A DNA stretch of 64,000 nucleotides from Ryuthela nishihirai (Eukaryota; Arthropoda; Arachnida; Araneae; Heptathelidae), in NCBI GenBank assembly GCA_038380435.1, contig JAWZYU010000027.1, positions 4,895,156 through 4,959,155 of the forward strand, read 5' to 3'. This document shows, piece after piece, positions 32,900-43,361 of the stretch. The position numbers were made by a program, and so were the translations under genes. The stretch's first letter is position 1; each line of letters starts with the position of its first letter. The notes below the pieces were generated by a model. The model was given only the letters and a program-made list of their open reading frames with translations, ran no database searches and had not been told where the DNA came from.

Positions 32900-33595
32900 A
32901 GGTTGTAAAATAAAATTTCTGAATTGAAATTGAAATTTTTTTCCACTGTTTCTAATCAAATATCGAAAATAATATTTAAATTTTTGATATAATTTTTACC
33001 TGTTGATTCTGCTTCAAAAAATTATGATAAAGTCTATTTGAGTCTGCAGTGAACATATGCATGTGTTCAGCTACCACAAATAGCATCTAGTAGCGACAAT
33101 TTAGTTTATGCCTTTATTCTACCGTATCATGCTTAAATTATCGATTGGTTTCATTTCCCCATATTTTGGGCTATTTATAGCTCTACTAGAGTTGTAATGC
33201 TTACCAAACTTTTAACGTAAAGATATTCATTTTATTACTACTGGAAATTGCATCATCTGCTTCTAAAAAAATTTTTTTATTGCTTCTCAAATGGATACTG
33301 AGATTATAAACAACGATTAATTTAAAATGTTGGAAAACGAAACAGCTAGTTGGTAGGACTTTATTTATCATTACTATATGCTGGAATTTAAGATTTAAAC
33401 TTTTCTGTAATAGTTAAGCAGCTTCATTAATAATAAACTCATTCTCAAATTCAGTGCTTCAGTTAAACTAAATGCTTTGAAACATGTTATTGAATTTTTT
33501 TTTTCATAGTTCTTTATCACTTCAGATATATTTTTCAATTTTTATTTAAATTATATTTTTAATATAAAATGATTTTTTATGACACTGCATTTCTT
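32900..33595. other. AT-rich intron sequence
   Basis: Nothing recognised. Confidence 0.5.
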
Positions 33596-33825
33596 AGCCC
33601 TTCCTTTAGGGTCCTGCCTGAAAAACTAGTTTACATCCAGAGGCCCAGCTGTTTTTTCACTGATCAGCCAAAAAAGAATTATTGTAGAAATTCTTTGCCA
33701 AACAACTAATGAAAGGAATTATGGCATGTTATATGCCAAATTAATCAACATTCAATTCTGGATTTTCTGAAAATAAAATATTTTACAAAAAAGTGACTGT
33801 TTTATTTTAATAGAGTCTATAACTA
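33596..33825 (+). repeat. Interspersed repeat R2, copy 2
   Basis: Same block order as 6330-6560 (TTTACATCCAGAGGCC, TTGCCAAACAACTAATGAAA, GGAATTATGGCAT, TTCTGGATTTTCTGAAAAT). A SINE2 directly follows. Confidence 0.75.
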
Positions 33826-33827
33826 TA

Positions 33828-34030
33828 AGCCGTCCCATGGCCGAGTGGTTAGCACATTTGGCTACTGATCTAAGGGACCTGGGTTCGAGTCCCGGGTAAG
33901 GCATGGCTGTCTGTGTCGTTTTTCTGCTGAGGTCCTGCCATCCTCCCAGACCTTCTACTATGGCATATAAACTGACAGGCTCCTGTCGGACCTCTGTGGC
34001 AAGCAGCTGCTTGAGGAGATATTTATTTAT
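33828..34030 (+). repeat. SINE2, best preserved full-length copy
   Basis: GTCCCATGGCCGAGTGGTTA head, ACCTGGGTTCGAGTCCCGGG box B, CTGCTGAGGTCCTGCCATCC, CTTCTACTATGGCATATAAA, and 3' end GGCAAGCAGCTGCTTGAGGA with an ATTTATT tail. Confidence 0.92.
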
Positions 34031-34199
34031 TTTATTTTTATAAATATAAAAATAAATATTTTTTTTTACAGTTGTATACAGTAAAAAATGCATCTGGCAA
34101 TGCAAGTAAAAATTTATTTCTGAGTAACAAAAAATACACATTCATGTTTTTACACTTTTTTTACACGATTTTGATTTAACACGATAAGTGAAACGCCCT

Positions 34200-34910
34200 C
34201 AGTGTAGCAGAGGAGGGGGTTAAAACCCTTGCCAAAATTCCTCTCCGATAAGATGACTGATTTCTGTGCCAAGGAAATCCTTTTTGCTTATCCAAGGCCG
34301 AGGTGGTTATCGCGCTTGGCTACTGATCTAAAGGACCTGGTTTTGAGCCATGGGTAAGGCATGGATGAATGCATAGTTTTTCTGCTTAGGTCCCGCATCC
34401 TCTCAGATCTTCTACTGTGGCATGTAAACTGACAGCTCCTGTCAGACTCTGTGGAAAGCAGCTGCTTGAGGTGGTATTTATTTTTTTTATCCAAGATCTC
34501 ATTCATTTTCAGGAAACGAATGAGAAATAAACTATCACAGAAAATAGTCCAGTAGACAAAAAAAAACACTTGAAATAATTAGTTGAACTCAGCACAGTCA
34601 TTTTTTTTCAACTAATTAATTCAAGATCATAGTTTTTTTACTGGAAAATAAAATAATAAAAGGAAAATTGACATATAACCTAATGCAATGTTGAATCAAA
34701 TATCCACAGAAAAAAGTTGTAAGCTGGCCATCTGATGTAGCATAACTGCAAAATATCGATAATAATCGATCGCCCAAAAGATCAATAATTTGCAGACATA
34801 AAATAAATCTACAGAAGTGAAAACGAAGATGTAAATATAAAAGTATAAATACTAACTTAGATGTATGGTGAATTTATCCAAAGTATCCATACTTATCCAT
34901 GTCGGTTACA
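34200..34910 (+). repeat. Interspersed repeat R1 copy, interrupted by SINE2
   Basis: R1 order as at 2870-3200: TTAAAACCCTTGCCAAAAT, the inserted SINE2, ATCCAAGATCTCATTCATTT, AACCTAATGCAATGTTGAA, AATATCGATAATAATCGAT and AGATGTATGGTGAATTT. From about 34565 on, it forms the left arm of the inverted repeat. Confidence 0.8.
34297..34486 (+). repeat. SINE2 inserted in R1, with 9-bp target-site duplication
   Basis: Bounded by TTATCCAAG at 34288-34296 and 34487-34495. R1 copy 1 shows the corresponding unoccupied sequence near 2937-2950. Head GCCGAGGTGGTTATCGCGC; 3' end AAGCAGCTGCTTGAGG. Confidence 0.9.
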
Positions 34911-35850
34911 GTTTCAATCTGAAGAGCAGAAAATGCATATAGAATGCTGATATAAATGATAAAAATAATTTGGGGAATGTTGAATTAGGTTATTGCAGAA
35001 AAGAGTGTAAAATGGGGGGGGGGGGGACAAATACATAATTGGGAAGTAATTGTAAAGTCACAATTACTTCCAAAATCTGCCATTTTTAAAAATAGCAGTT
35101 TTTTTTATTTTTATTTTTTATGAGGTTTTTTTTTTTTGCAACTTTAAGAAAAATTTGTTGATAGTAGTTCAAATCAAACTTATGAGCTAAGATCAGAAGA
35201 TTGTTCAGCAAAGAGTAGCACTAACAAACAAATCGGCAATACCATTAAGTGCTTCTAAGAAATGGCTTTAACAATTTATTTATATTTTAATTTAACAATT
35301 TTTATATATATTATTTTGTTGCACCACTACAAACCACACACTACAACTAAGAAAACACCACAACTAAGAAACCCGCACTACACCACAACTAGGAAATGGC
35401 TTTAACAATTTATTTATATTTTAATTTAACAATTTTTATATATATTATTTTGTTGCACCACCGACATGGTACCATTACCGACATGGATAAGTATGGATAC
35501 TTTGTTACTAACTGTATGGATACTTTGGATAAATTCACCATACATCTAAGTTAGTATTTATACTTTTATATTTACATCTTCGTTTTCACTTCTGTAGATT
35601 TATTTTATTTCTGCGAATTATTGATCTCTCAGGTGATCGATTATTATCGATATTTTGCAGTTATGCTACATCAGATGGCCAGCTTACAACTTATTTCTGT
35701 GGATATTTGATTCAACATTGCATTAGGTTATATGTCAATTTTTCTTTTATTATTTTATTTTCCAGTAAAAAAAACTATGATCTTGAATTAATTAGTTGAA
35801 AAAAAATGGCTGTGCTGAGTTCAACTAATTATTTCAAGTGTTTTTTTACA
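34565..35850. repeat. Large inverted repeat, about 340-bp arms
   Basis: The left arm 34565-34912 and right arm 35470-35850 are near-perfect reverse complements (for example CACTTGAAATAATTAGTTGA at 34567 against TCAACTAATTATTTCAAGTG at 35821). About 560 bp separate them. The arms are R1 sequence. The ends contain their own small inverted repeat around ACTCAGCACAG. No transposase or flanking duplication was identified. Confidence 0.9.
35259..35465 (+). repeat. 73-bp direct repeat in the loop of the inverted repeat
   Basis: GAAATGGCTTTAACAATT...TTGTTGCACCAC occurs at 35259-35331 and again at 35393-35465 with virtually no difference. A short CACAACTAAGAAA-rich spacer with its own small repeats separates them. 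Confidence 0.9.
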
Positions 35851-35851
35851 C

Positions 35852-35894
35852 TTGAAACTACAATATATATAATTATTATATATATTGTAGTTCA
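35852..35894. repeat. Near-perfect palindrome, 18-bp arms
   Basis: 35856-35873 and 35875-35892 are exact reverse complements around one base. They lie just outside the right arm of the large inverted repeat, and no looser copy is apparent nearby. Confidence 0.92.
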
Positions 35895-36070
35895 AAAAAA
35901 TAAGCATCAAATGAAAAAGAAAATACTATTTTACAAACTTGAATTATGTATTTTTGAAAAGATATATCTAAGAAAATTTTCAAACTGCAATTTTATTTTT
36001 TAAAAATTGAAGTTTTGTGTGCTGTACAAAAGATGTCTATGTTCTGTTAACATCTATGATCATCAGAGAC

Positions 36071-36524
36071 ATTGGGATGATTAGGTTTAGTAGAGTTTGC
36101 CGATCGTCAAAAGTCTAAGATTATGCGTTATATGCATAAATGACTAAAAAAATGAGAAAAAAACTAAATAAATGAAAAATTTAGGCAATAGAAATATCAT
36201 TCACTGTTTATATTAGAATAATAAAGTGATATAAAAAAATGGGGGGGAAAATTTTAATTTTACTAAAGATAGAGTGGGAAAAAAAAGTAAAATTTTACAG
36301 TATTTTAAAAAATGCTTAAAAATTTTAACTTACCTTTTTTTCTAATTTTTGCCATTTTATTAAGCACGATTAAATACTCTTTTGGTATATAACATGGCAT
36401 ATTTCTATTCATTAGTTACTTCAGGATGAGGTTCTAAAGCTATTTATTTTATTCACTGAAAACACTTTAATAAAATAAAACCAGCCACCACAGTTAGTTC
36501 AGCTTTAGAAACCTGACACTATAA
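36071..36524. other. AT-rich intron sequence
   Basis: No recognisable feature; 35940-36060 still resembles the R1 tail. Confidence 0.45.
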
Positions 36525-36880
36525 GGGTTAATCCATGTGGAACCCATTTATCCAACTTCTTCACTTTTGCAATACTTTCAGATGCCAGGACCTGTTGAAT
36601 AATGCATGCCTAATTTGCCTGCAATGTCTTGTACAGTTTGGCATGTGTAAGATTCAGTTAAAGCTGTCAATCATTTCTTTGGATCAGCCATGTGGCTTAC
36701 TTTGAAGGTTAATATCACCCAATCGAAATTTTTTGAACCAAAGTCATGTTGTTCGTTCACTAGCTGTGCCTTCCCAAATGCTGCATTGATATCTGTTGTC
36801 TCTACAGTGTTGTGTCCCAGTTTAAATTTGTATAAGAGAAGAACACGAATTTGACTCTTTCCCTAGTTCCTCTTATAATC
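36525..36880 (-). pseudogene. Mariner transposase N-terminal remnant
   Basis: On the - strand: LLLYKFKLGHNTVETT and INAAFGKAQLVNEQ (first helix-turn-helix of mariner), TYTCQTVQDIAGKLGMHYST-like second helix-turn-helix, then KVKKLDKWVPHG. Frameshifts and stops lie between these blocks, and the WF-KF-GD-linker has decayed to KNFDW. It may be the missing front of the C-terminal piece at 32330-32850, separated by later insertions. Confidence 0.78.
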
Positions 36881-37331
36881 TTGTTAAGCTCTTACAATCC
36901 ACTTACCGCAAAAATCTAACTGGCAAAATGGTTACTGTGCTATCATAAGCAGGCTTCATGATTTGATATAACATATCACAAGTGCCATCTGGTAACATTT
37001 TCATTCCTCAAAACATTGAAAACTTCACGCATCTGCTAAATTGGCTATTTGATATACAACAACTTAATGTTTATTTCACTACATTTAAAGCTTTATATAG
37101 AGTGCAAATCCCAGTATTAAATGGCAGGTCCTTCCTTGACTATTGAAGTTTTCCTTTAAATTAGTAAAATTTAAATGATTTGGAAAATTTAATGAACCTT
37201 TTTTTTTTCCAAAATTTTTAGTAAGTTTATTTAATTTTTAAGTATTTTGGAACTTATTTATGTTATTTCAGGCATTTTAGTTGTTTTTTAATTATAAATA
37301 ATTCTGTTTAAAATTCCTTAGTGACTAATAG
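36881..37331. other. Intron end before the ALG3 exon
   Basis: AT-rich. TGACTAAT at 37322-37329 resembles a branch-point motif just upstream of the exon. Confidence 0.45.
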
Positions 37332-37467
37332 AAATACTTCTGCCATTATTTACAGCCAACTTTATTGGCATAATATTCTGTAGGTCTTTGCATTATCAGT
37401 TTTATGTTTGGTATTTTTTCACTCTTCCATATCTTCTGTGGTCAACATCATTTCCCCCAGTTATCAA
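37332..37467 (+). CDS. ALG3: ALG3 exon (second from last)
   Basis: With the C carried from the exon at 12933, the first codon is Gln and the exon reads [15 protein letters not shown], then the signature [20 protein letters not shown]. The family consensus has an NQI...[22 protein letters not shown] block, so alignment is unambiguous. The second half forms a membrane segment. The donor is ATCAA/GTAAGT, leaving two bases (AA). An in-frame alternative acceptor (TTTACAG) lies at 37355, inside the exon, and would drop eight residues of the conserved block. Confidence 0.9.
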
Positions 37468-37707
37468 GTAAGTTTGTATTTTTAGTTATACATGCAACCT
37501 ACTATAGTAAAATTTTCAAATTAAGGAATTGAAATTAAAAAAAATATATATATAAATCATTAAGCAAGTTTTAAATATTTTAATAAAGTTATTACACAGC
37601 AGTGTGATAAACTGATGACTTCCAGATAGTTGTATGAAGCAATTTTGGATAAAGATGAAGTTTGAAGATTTTAAGATGTAAGACATTGCTTTTTAACATT
37701 GAATATA

Positions 37708-38976
37708 CACTATCTGATCAAAAGTATCCAGACACTCCTTCTGAATAGTGAATTTACCCATATACACAACAGTCATGGCCCAACAGGTATAAAAAGATGC
37801 AGGTGACCTGGCAAACCTCATAGACACACATGAACAGAAGAATAGGTTGTACAGCTCGGTGACTTTCAACGTGGCATAGTCATAGGATGCCACCTTAGCA
37901 ACAAGTCAGTTCGGAACATTTTGGCCCAGCTGCTGCTCTGATCAACTGTAAGTGATGTGATTGTGAAGTGGAATTCATCACTTCACACACTAGGAGCAAC
38001 AACAGCACAACTGCGACCTGGAGGCAACGTAAAATGACAGAGTGGGACTGCTGAGTGCTGAAGCAGGTGGTGCAACAAAATCGCCTGTCCTTGATTGCAA
38101 CCACTCATCACTGAGTTACAAAATGCTTCTTTTAACCCTTTAATGCCCAGGAAATTTCAGAAAAGGGTAGAGGGTATTAAAAAGAAAAGGAGAGGGTATT
38201 AAAGACCTGGGAATAGCACTATTTGGACAAGTCCATTTCAAATTTCAGACGTTATAGTCATTATAGGGTTAAGCAATGCCATAACAATTCATCATGAGCT
38301 GTAGGAAATGGGATTTCCATGGCCGAGCAGCTGCACACAAGCCTAACATCATCAATATCAATGCCAAGCGTCATTGGAGTGGTGTAAAGCACAGCACCAA
38401 TGAGCTTTTGAGCATTGGAACCAGCATTTTCTGGAGTTGAACCACATTTCACTATCTGGCAGTCCGATGGACGAGTCTGGGTGTGGAAGGATGCCAGGTG
38501 AATGCTACGTGCCTGATTGTGTTGTGCCAACTATGAAGTTTGGTGGAGGAGGCATCATGCTCTGGAGTTGTTTTTCATAATTCGGGCTGGACTCCCTAGT
38601 TCCAGTGAACGGGATTCAATGCCATATCCTATAATGGCATTCTCGACAATTCTGTGCAGGAATGGTTTGATGAAATGGGTGTGGAAGAACATGACTGGCC
38701 TGCACAAACTCAACCCCATATAACACCTTTGGAATAAATTGCACTGCTGACTGCGAGCCAGGCCGAACCACCTGACATCAGTAACCAGCCTCACTAATGC
38801 TCTTGTGGCAGAACAGCAGGCAATTCCCGCAGCAACATACCAAAATCTAGTGGAAAGTCTTTCCTGCACAATGGAAGCTCTGATAGCAAAGGGTGGACCA
38901 ATGTGATATTAATTCCTTTCCTATTACCAGGAGATTGTGGATGAGCAAGTATCTGGATACTTTTGATCATATAGTG
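37708..38976 (+). mobile_element. Tc1-like transposon with decayed transposase
   Basis: The ends CACTATCTGATCAAAAGTAT and, inverted, CACTATATGATCAAAAGTAT are flanked by TA (37706-37707, 38977-38978). The interior retains Tc1 transposase traces on the + strand: [21 protein letters not shown], a FGLDSLVPVNG block and a LVAEQQAIPAATYQNLVESL-like end near 38800-38860. There are many stops and shifts. A TTAA MITE is nested at 38136-38268; without it the element is about 1.13 kb. Confidence 0.9.
38136..38268. mobile_element. 133-bp TTAA-flanked MITE nested in the Tc1-like element
   Basis: TTAA flanks at 38132-38135 and 38269-38272, with ends CCCTTTAATGCC and, inverted, CCCTATAATGAC. Removing it rejoins Tc1 coding-derived sequence on either side. 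It is a different family from the MITE at 12192-12411 apart from the TTAA/CCC hallmark. Confidence 0.82.
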
Positions 38977-38978
38977 TA

Positions 38979-39289
38979 TTAATGAATAACAGCTCAGTAG
39001 TGACAGTGACATTACCAAGTATGATATAATGATTGTCCAACTTATAAATAACTAATTTAAAATTAAATTGATTTTCAGGGAAACAATTTTTTAAATACTA
39101 GAGTAACTTGACTATTTTAACCAGACTCATAACAAGAAGTGCATCTGTAATAGTCTTGTTTTCACAGGAATCACATGGAGTATGTTCTCCTTTCTTAACT
39201 TACATATATTTCATAGATATTTAGCTATATTCTTTTCTTATTTAGGTGGCTTACAAACTTATATGCAAATTTTGTAACATCATTTTAAC
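38979..39289. other. AT-rich intron sequence
   Basis: Nothing recognised. Confidence 0.45.
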
Positions 39290-39480
39290 CATTCATTATA
39301 TTTTAATCTTTTATCCATGTTTTAATGCTGAATGTTATGTCTATTTTTAACTCTCGCCATTTATTATTTTGAACCACTTACAGTCAGACATCTTTTATCT
39401 GCCACATTTCTTTTACTACCTGTTTTTGTCTTTTTATAGTTTTCCAAACATTTGAAAACTTTATCTGCTTTGGCTGTTGT
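39290..39480 (+). repeat. Jockey/I-type LINE 3' UTR fragment
   Basis: TCATTATATTTTAATCTTTT through ACAGTCAGACATCTTTTATC resembles the 3' UTR at 46810-46930 of the element at 44121-47644 (ACACTCAGACATCTGTTATC). Coding sequence is absent. Confidence 0.6.
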
Positions 39481-39589
39481 GAATATTTTTTATTGTTTCT
39501 GATTGACTTGCTTTTAACGAGGACTATTTTTTATACGTTTAGTTTTTATGTGCTTTTTTTTAGTACTGTTTTTCTTTAAATATATGTAG

Positions 39590-40735
39590 GGGAACCTTGA
39601 ATGGTATGTCATAAATTGGGGAGCATTACCAAAACAGGACACTGATTCAAAAAAGGTCCAATGAACATGGTGCTTAAATTGCATCATTATGGAGTTACAG
39701 CTCTGTCAGTATTTGGGAGTTTGCACTACCTGTCCCAGGTGGAGGGCTTTCCACATTGACTAATGCAGCTACAGAATTGACACTGAGCCCAGTGCCAATT
39801 CTGTAGGTAGGGAGGTCCAGTGCTATATGACATGATTTCTCATGGAACCCATCCATGTGCATTATCAGTCAGCCATCCAATGGTCAGCACATGCAACAAA
39901 TTTCATACTTCAACATAATGTGGTGTAACAGCTTGAAAAAAGTGAACTGGTTATCCACCATCACAAGTTTAGCCATCTTTGATGCCATGGATAGTTAAAT
40001 GCCTGCTAAGTATGCTGATAAGCTTCTGGTGTTGGGATAACATTCAACAGCTGTGTGTCTGTACAGAGAGCAGTATATGCTACAACACACTTCTGATCGT
40101 CAGACAATCCTATATATTGATTGTCAATTATGGGAAAATGGATGTCTTGGGCCAAGGACACATGGCTGTGGCTGCCAACATATATTGTGTGAACCCCTGA
40201 ATGCAAGATGACATCATGAATACTGTGTACAATGATGTGACAACAAGCACCAGGAGTGTAGCAGTGTTGGTGGAAACATCACTAAACCTTGTATGAGAAA
40301 TGCTGCATGAGAACCGTGTACCCATATCCCATCCAGCAGATGCAAATGATGTCACCAGCAGACAGACCTCCACAACATACTTTCTGTGAGTGGCCCATGC
40401 ATAGGTGTGCCCACAACCCAATGTTTCCACAAAATATTTTGATGGTAGACAAGGTCACTTTTGACCAGAATAAAATCGTGAATTTCCACAACCAGTATAT
40501 ATGGGCCAACTCTCATATTTCATGCTCTGTGGAATACCATCCATCAGTGTGTGGGTCTCCCCTGTGAACAGTGAATATAATTTGTGGCATAGTATGGAAG
40601 ATGCTATGGAGGGTGTCTGCAATGTCTGAGGAGTGTTCAAAGGTGTTTAATGGTCCTTTTGTCAATGTGCTGATGCCTGTATACATATGGAAAATCCTTT
40701 CCAGATTCCATTCCACATTATGTTTGAAGATAGTT
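39590..40735 (+). pseudogene. Old DUF4817/DD41D-type transposase relic
   Basis: Best read at 40380-40540: FCEWPMHRC, NPMFPQNILMVDKVTFDQN (catalytic TDEATF block with E lost), IVNFHNQYIWANS and SVEYHP. These correspond to FCQW, LFTDEALFTREG and FNTHNWHVW of the intact transposase at 19218. The region before (39830-40300) should hold the two helix-turn-helices and the part after the catalytic core, but is too decayed to read. No terminal repeats were identified. Confidence 0.65.
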
Positions 40736-40753
40736 TCTAACTAGTAAAAAAAA

Positions 40754-40922
40754 ATCCTCAAGCAGCTGCTTGCCACAGAGGTCTGCCAGGAGCCTGTCGA
40801 TTAGTATGCCAAAATAGAAAGTCTGTGAAGATGGCAGGACTTCAGCAGAAAAACAACACAAACATTCATGTCTCAAACCCAGGTCCCTTAGATCAGTAGC
40901 TGAGCACACTAACCACTCAGCT
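40754..40922 (-). repeat. SINE2 copy
   Basis: - strand head with box B GGGTTTGAGAC, CTGCTGAAGTCCTGCC, a CTATTTTGGCATACTAA segment and the 3' end GGCAAGCAGCTGCTTGAGGA. Confidence 0.85.
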
Positions 40923-41199
40923 ATATTTTTTCATTTTTAAATTAATCAGGAATAATCAACTTTTCATCAAAATAGTGCAACAGGTTAGTGCATGTTGCTT
41001 CATGTGACACAACAGGAAATATGTATGCAATGCATTGCTATCCAGAAGAAATCGTGGTAGACTACCTTCAGTCACTAGGTTTCCAAAGTTTTCACACATT
41101 CATTTAAAAATTTCTAATGCGTCATTTTTAAACAATTGAAATGCGTATATTCCAGAAATGCCCTTATGATTTGAAATGTGGTATTTATTGAAACATAGT

Positions 41200-41360
41200 T
41201 CTTCATACATTTTTTTTTCTCTTTAACTCTTCCAAGGTCCACTTTGATTATAGATGTTGACAGAATCCAAAATAAGAGGCCAAAAATGGCTATATCCATT
41301 TTAGTACAACACATGAAACATTGATTTCTTTTTAAATGGAAATTGCCATGAAAAGTTTTT
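41200..41360 (-). repeat. R1-tail-like repeat
   Basis: TTGACAGAATCCAAAATAAG and AAATTGCCAT read inverted at 3320-3410 (CATTTTGGATTCTGTCAAC, AATGGCAATTTC). Confidence 0.6.
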
Positions 41361-42238
41361 TTACATATATTGTATAAAAACACATTATTGAAGCTTGAAA
41401 AATAATACCTACTATTGTCATTTAATGAATATTTTGTTAAGCTGTGATATAAATAATTTTTTAAAGTCATTGCCCAAAAAAATTACCATTTTTAGGCCAG
41501 ATATACAGCAGAGCTAATTGGCTTGTTTCCATTTTTCTACATTGAAGCAACCTCCTGATTTAAGCCCATAAGTTTGATCTGAACTATTGTAAATTCCTTT
41601 TTATTAAAGTTTTGAAATTTTTTCTGAAATAACCAAAAACTACTCTTTTTAAAATCGGATAATTTTGAAGGCAATTACAAAGTATGTAGCTCTATTTTTT
41701 TCTTCTTTTACACTCTCTTTTTGTCTTAATGTGAAGCAAAAGGCAATTCTGTGCTGTTCTCATTCGACATATGGCCCTGAATATCACATATTGCCTAGGG
41801 GTAAGGGGGGAGATGATATTGACCATAGAAGGGAGGATATCTGTCTTCCATGTTGTTTGTACTAAAGAGGGGTTCGAAACTGACTTCTTTAAATGACTTT
41901 GATTGGAGGAGAATACCTGAACAGGAGGCTAATTACACTGTCTCTTCCTCCTTAAGGTTCCAATTTCTTTTGTGTTTAGCAGCTGGATAGTTCCTAGGAT
42001 GATTTTGCTCTTTAATATTTTTTATTTCTTCGATTAATTCTTTCGAAATAATGTATGCAGAACTTTTTTACATGTATTTGTAGTTTATTTTTATTTATAT
42101 AATTATATTTATATATATATTATATTTTCAGTTATAAGTCATTCTTCACAAAAATCAATAGAAATTAGACATACTGGAAGATTCTGCAATTAGTTTTGTA
42201 CTGTAATGAAAAGATTTAATTCCAGTGGCCAAATGATG
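41361..42238. other. Intron sequence without recognised feature
   Basis: AT-rich; a short open frame at 41665-41865 has no motif. Confidence 0.45.
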
Positions 42239-42592
42239 TGGGGGTGGCTCAATCAGTAGCGCACCAGGCTCATAATCTGTAGTTCCCAGATTCGAGTCCC
42301 AGCTGGGTCAGCATTGAGATTTATCTCCGCAAAATTCCCACCCTGCCCACGATCAGTAGGAGATACCAATGGGCTTAGAAAAATCACCGTCCGTTGGATG
42401 GAATGTTAAGCCGTGGCCCTGTGTGTGGGAGAGCAGTATCCTGTGCACGATAAAGAACATGCTGGATGGCCTTGACAGGAGGCTACCATCTGTCTCTCAA
42501 CAGCTGTTCCAGTAGGTCCCCTCCCCTAAACTTCTGAGCCTTCGAGGTCCATTTAGCCCAGGGTGTGCAAAAAAGTGCTGCTCAGAGGTAAA
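42239..42592 (+). repeat. SINE1 copy, full length but diverged
   Basis: Head GGGGTGGCTCAATCAGTAGC, box B GATTCGAGTCCCAGC, body GAGATTTATCTCCGCAAAAT, TGGAATGTTAAGCCGTGG and ACGATAAAGAACATGC, 3' end AGGTAAAACAACCCAACCC. It abuts a SINE2 at 42597. Confidence 0.88.
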
Positions 42593-42596
42593 ACAA

Positions 42597-42810
42597 CCCA
42601 ACCCAATGGCCAAGTTTTTAATCAATAGCTTGCTTGGCAACTGATTAAAGGGACCTGGGTTTGCGCCCTGGATAAAGAAATGATGTTTATTGTGTTCTCT
42701 CTCTGGTGAAGTTTTCACTTCATCATAGATCATAACTGTGATGTACATATTATACTTACAGATTCCTTGTCTTACCTTTGTGGCAAGCAACTGCTTGAAA
42801 GATAATTTTT
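42597..42810 (+). repeat. SINE2, diverged copy
   Basis: TGGCCAAGTTTTTAATCAAT head, GACCTGGGTTTGCGCCCTGG box B and 3' end GGCAAGCAACTGCTTGAAAG. It contains an extra segment in the middle relative to other copies. Confidence 0.7.
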
Positions 42811-43361
42811 TTATGAAAGCTTGCCAAAATCTAAACTAATTCTAAATTTGATATACTTCGATTATTATCTCTGATTATTATCTTCGATTATTATTAGTCT
42901 CTGATTTTCTCAGAACCTGTATATTTTCAGAATTTTAGAGTGCATTTGTTTTGAATATCATACTACCTAACAAAATTACCTTGTGGTAGTGTGATTGCAA
43001 ATGCCTGGTCTAACAGTTGCCACTATGTTGCATTAATTCTAAATTACTGTAATTCCTCTTCTGCTGAAGAGAGCGTGAGAATGAGATTTCTGGTCAAAAT
43101 ACCCTTTATCCCCATAATACAAAAATATATGTGAAGAATCATGTTAGCTTAATGATTAATGATGTTCAGTGGGGCACATACCCAGGATTTAGTGTGGGGA
43201 GGGGGGGGGGGTAATTTTAGGGAAGGTTTCAGAATTCAGTTTTGAGGAGGGTTCAACAATTTAGAGTTTTGCAGGGAGTGAAAATAAGACAAATAGGGTT
43301 TCTCAATTACCAGAATATTCCACCGGATATTCTGGAATATAATTTTATAGTTTTTTTTTTT
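42811..43361. other. AT-rich intron sequence with a G run
   Basis: A G run at 43199-43210; otherwise nothing recognised. Confidence 0.45.

Noticed and set aside
41665..41865. Small open frame with Cys and His residues as a zinc-binding peptide
   Set aside because: No conserved spacing, no splice or start context, no paralogs seen.
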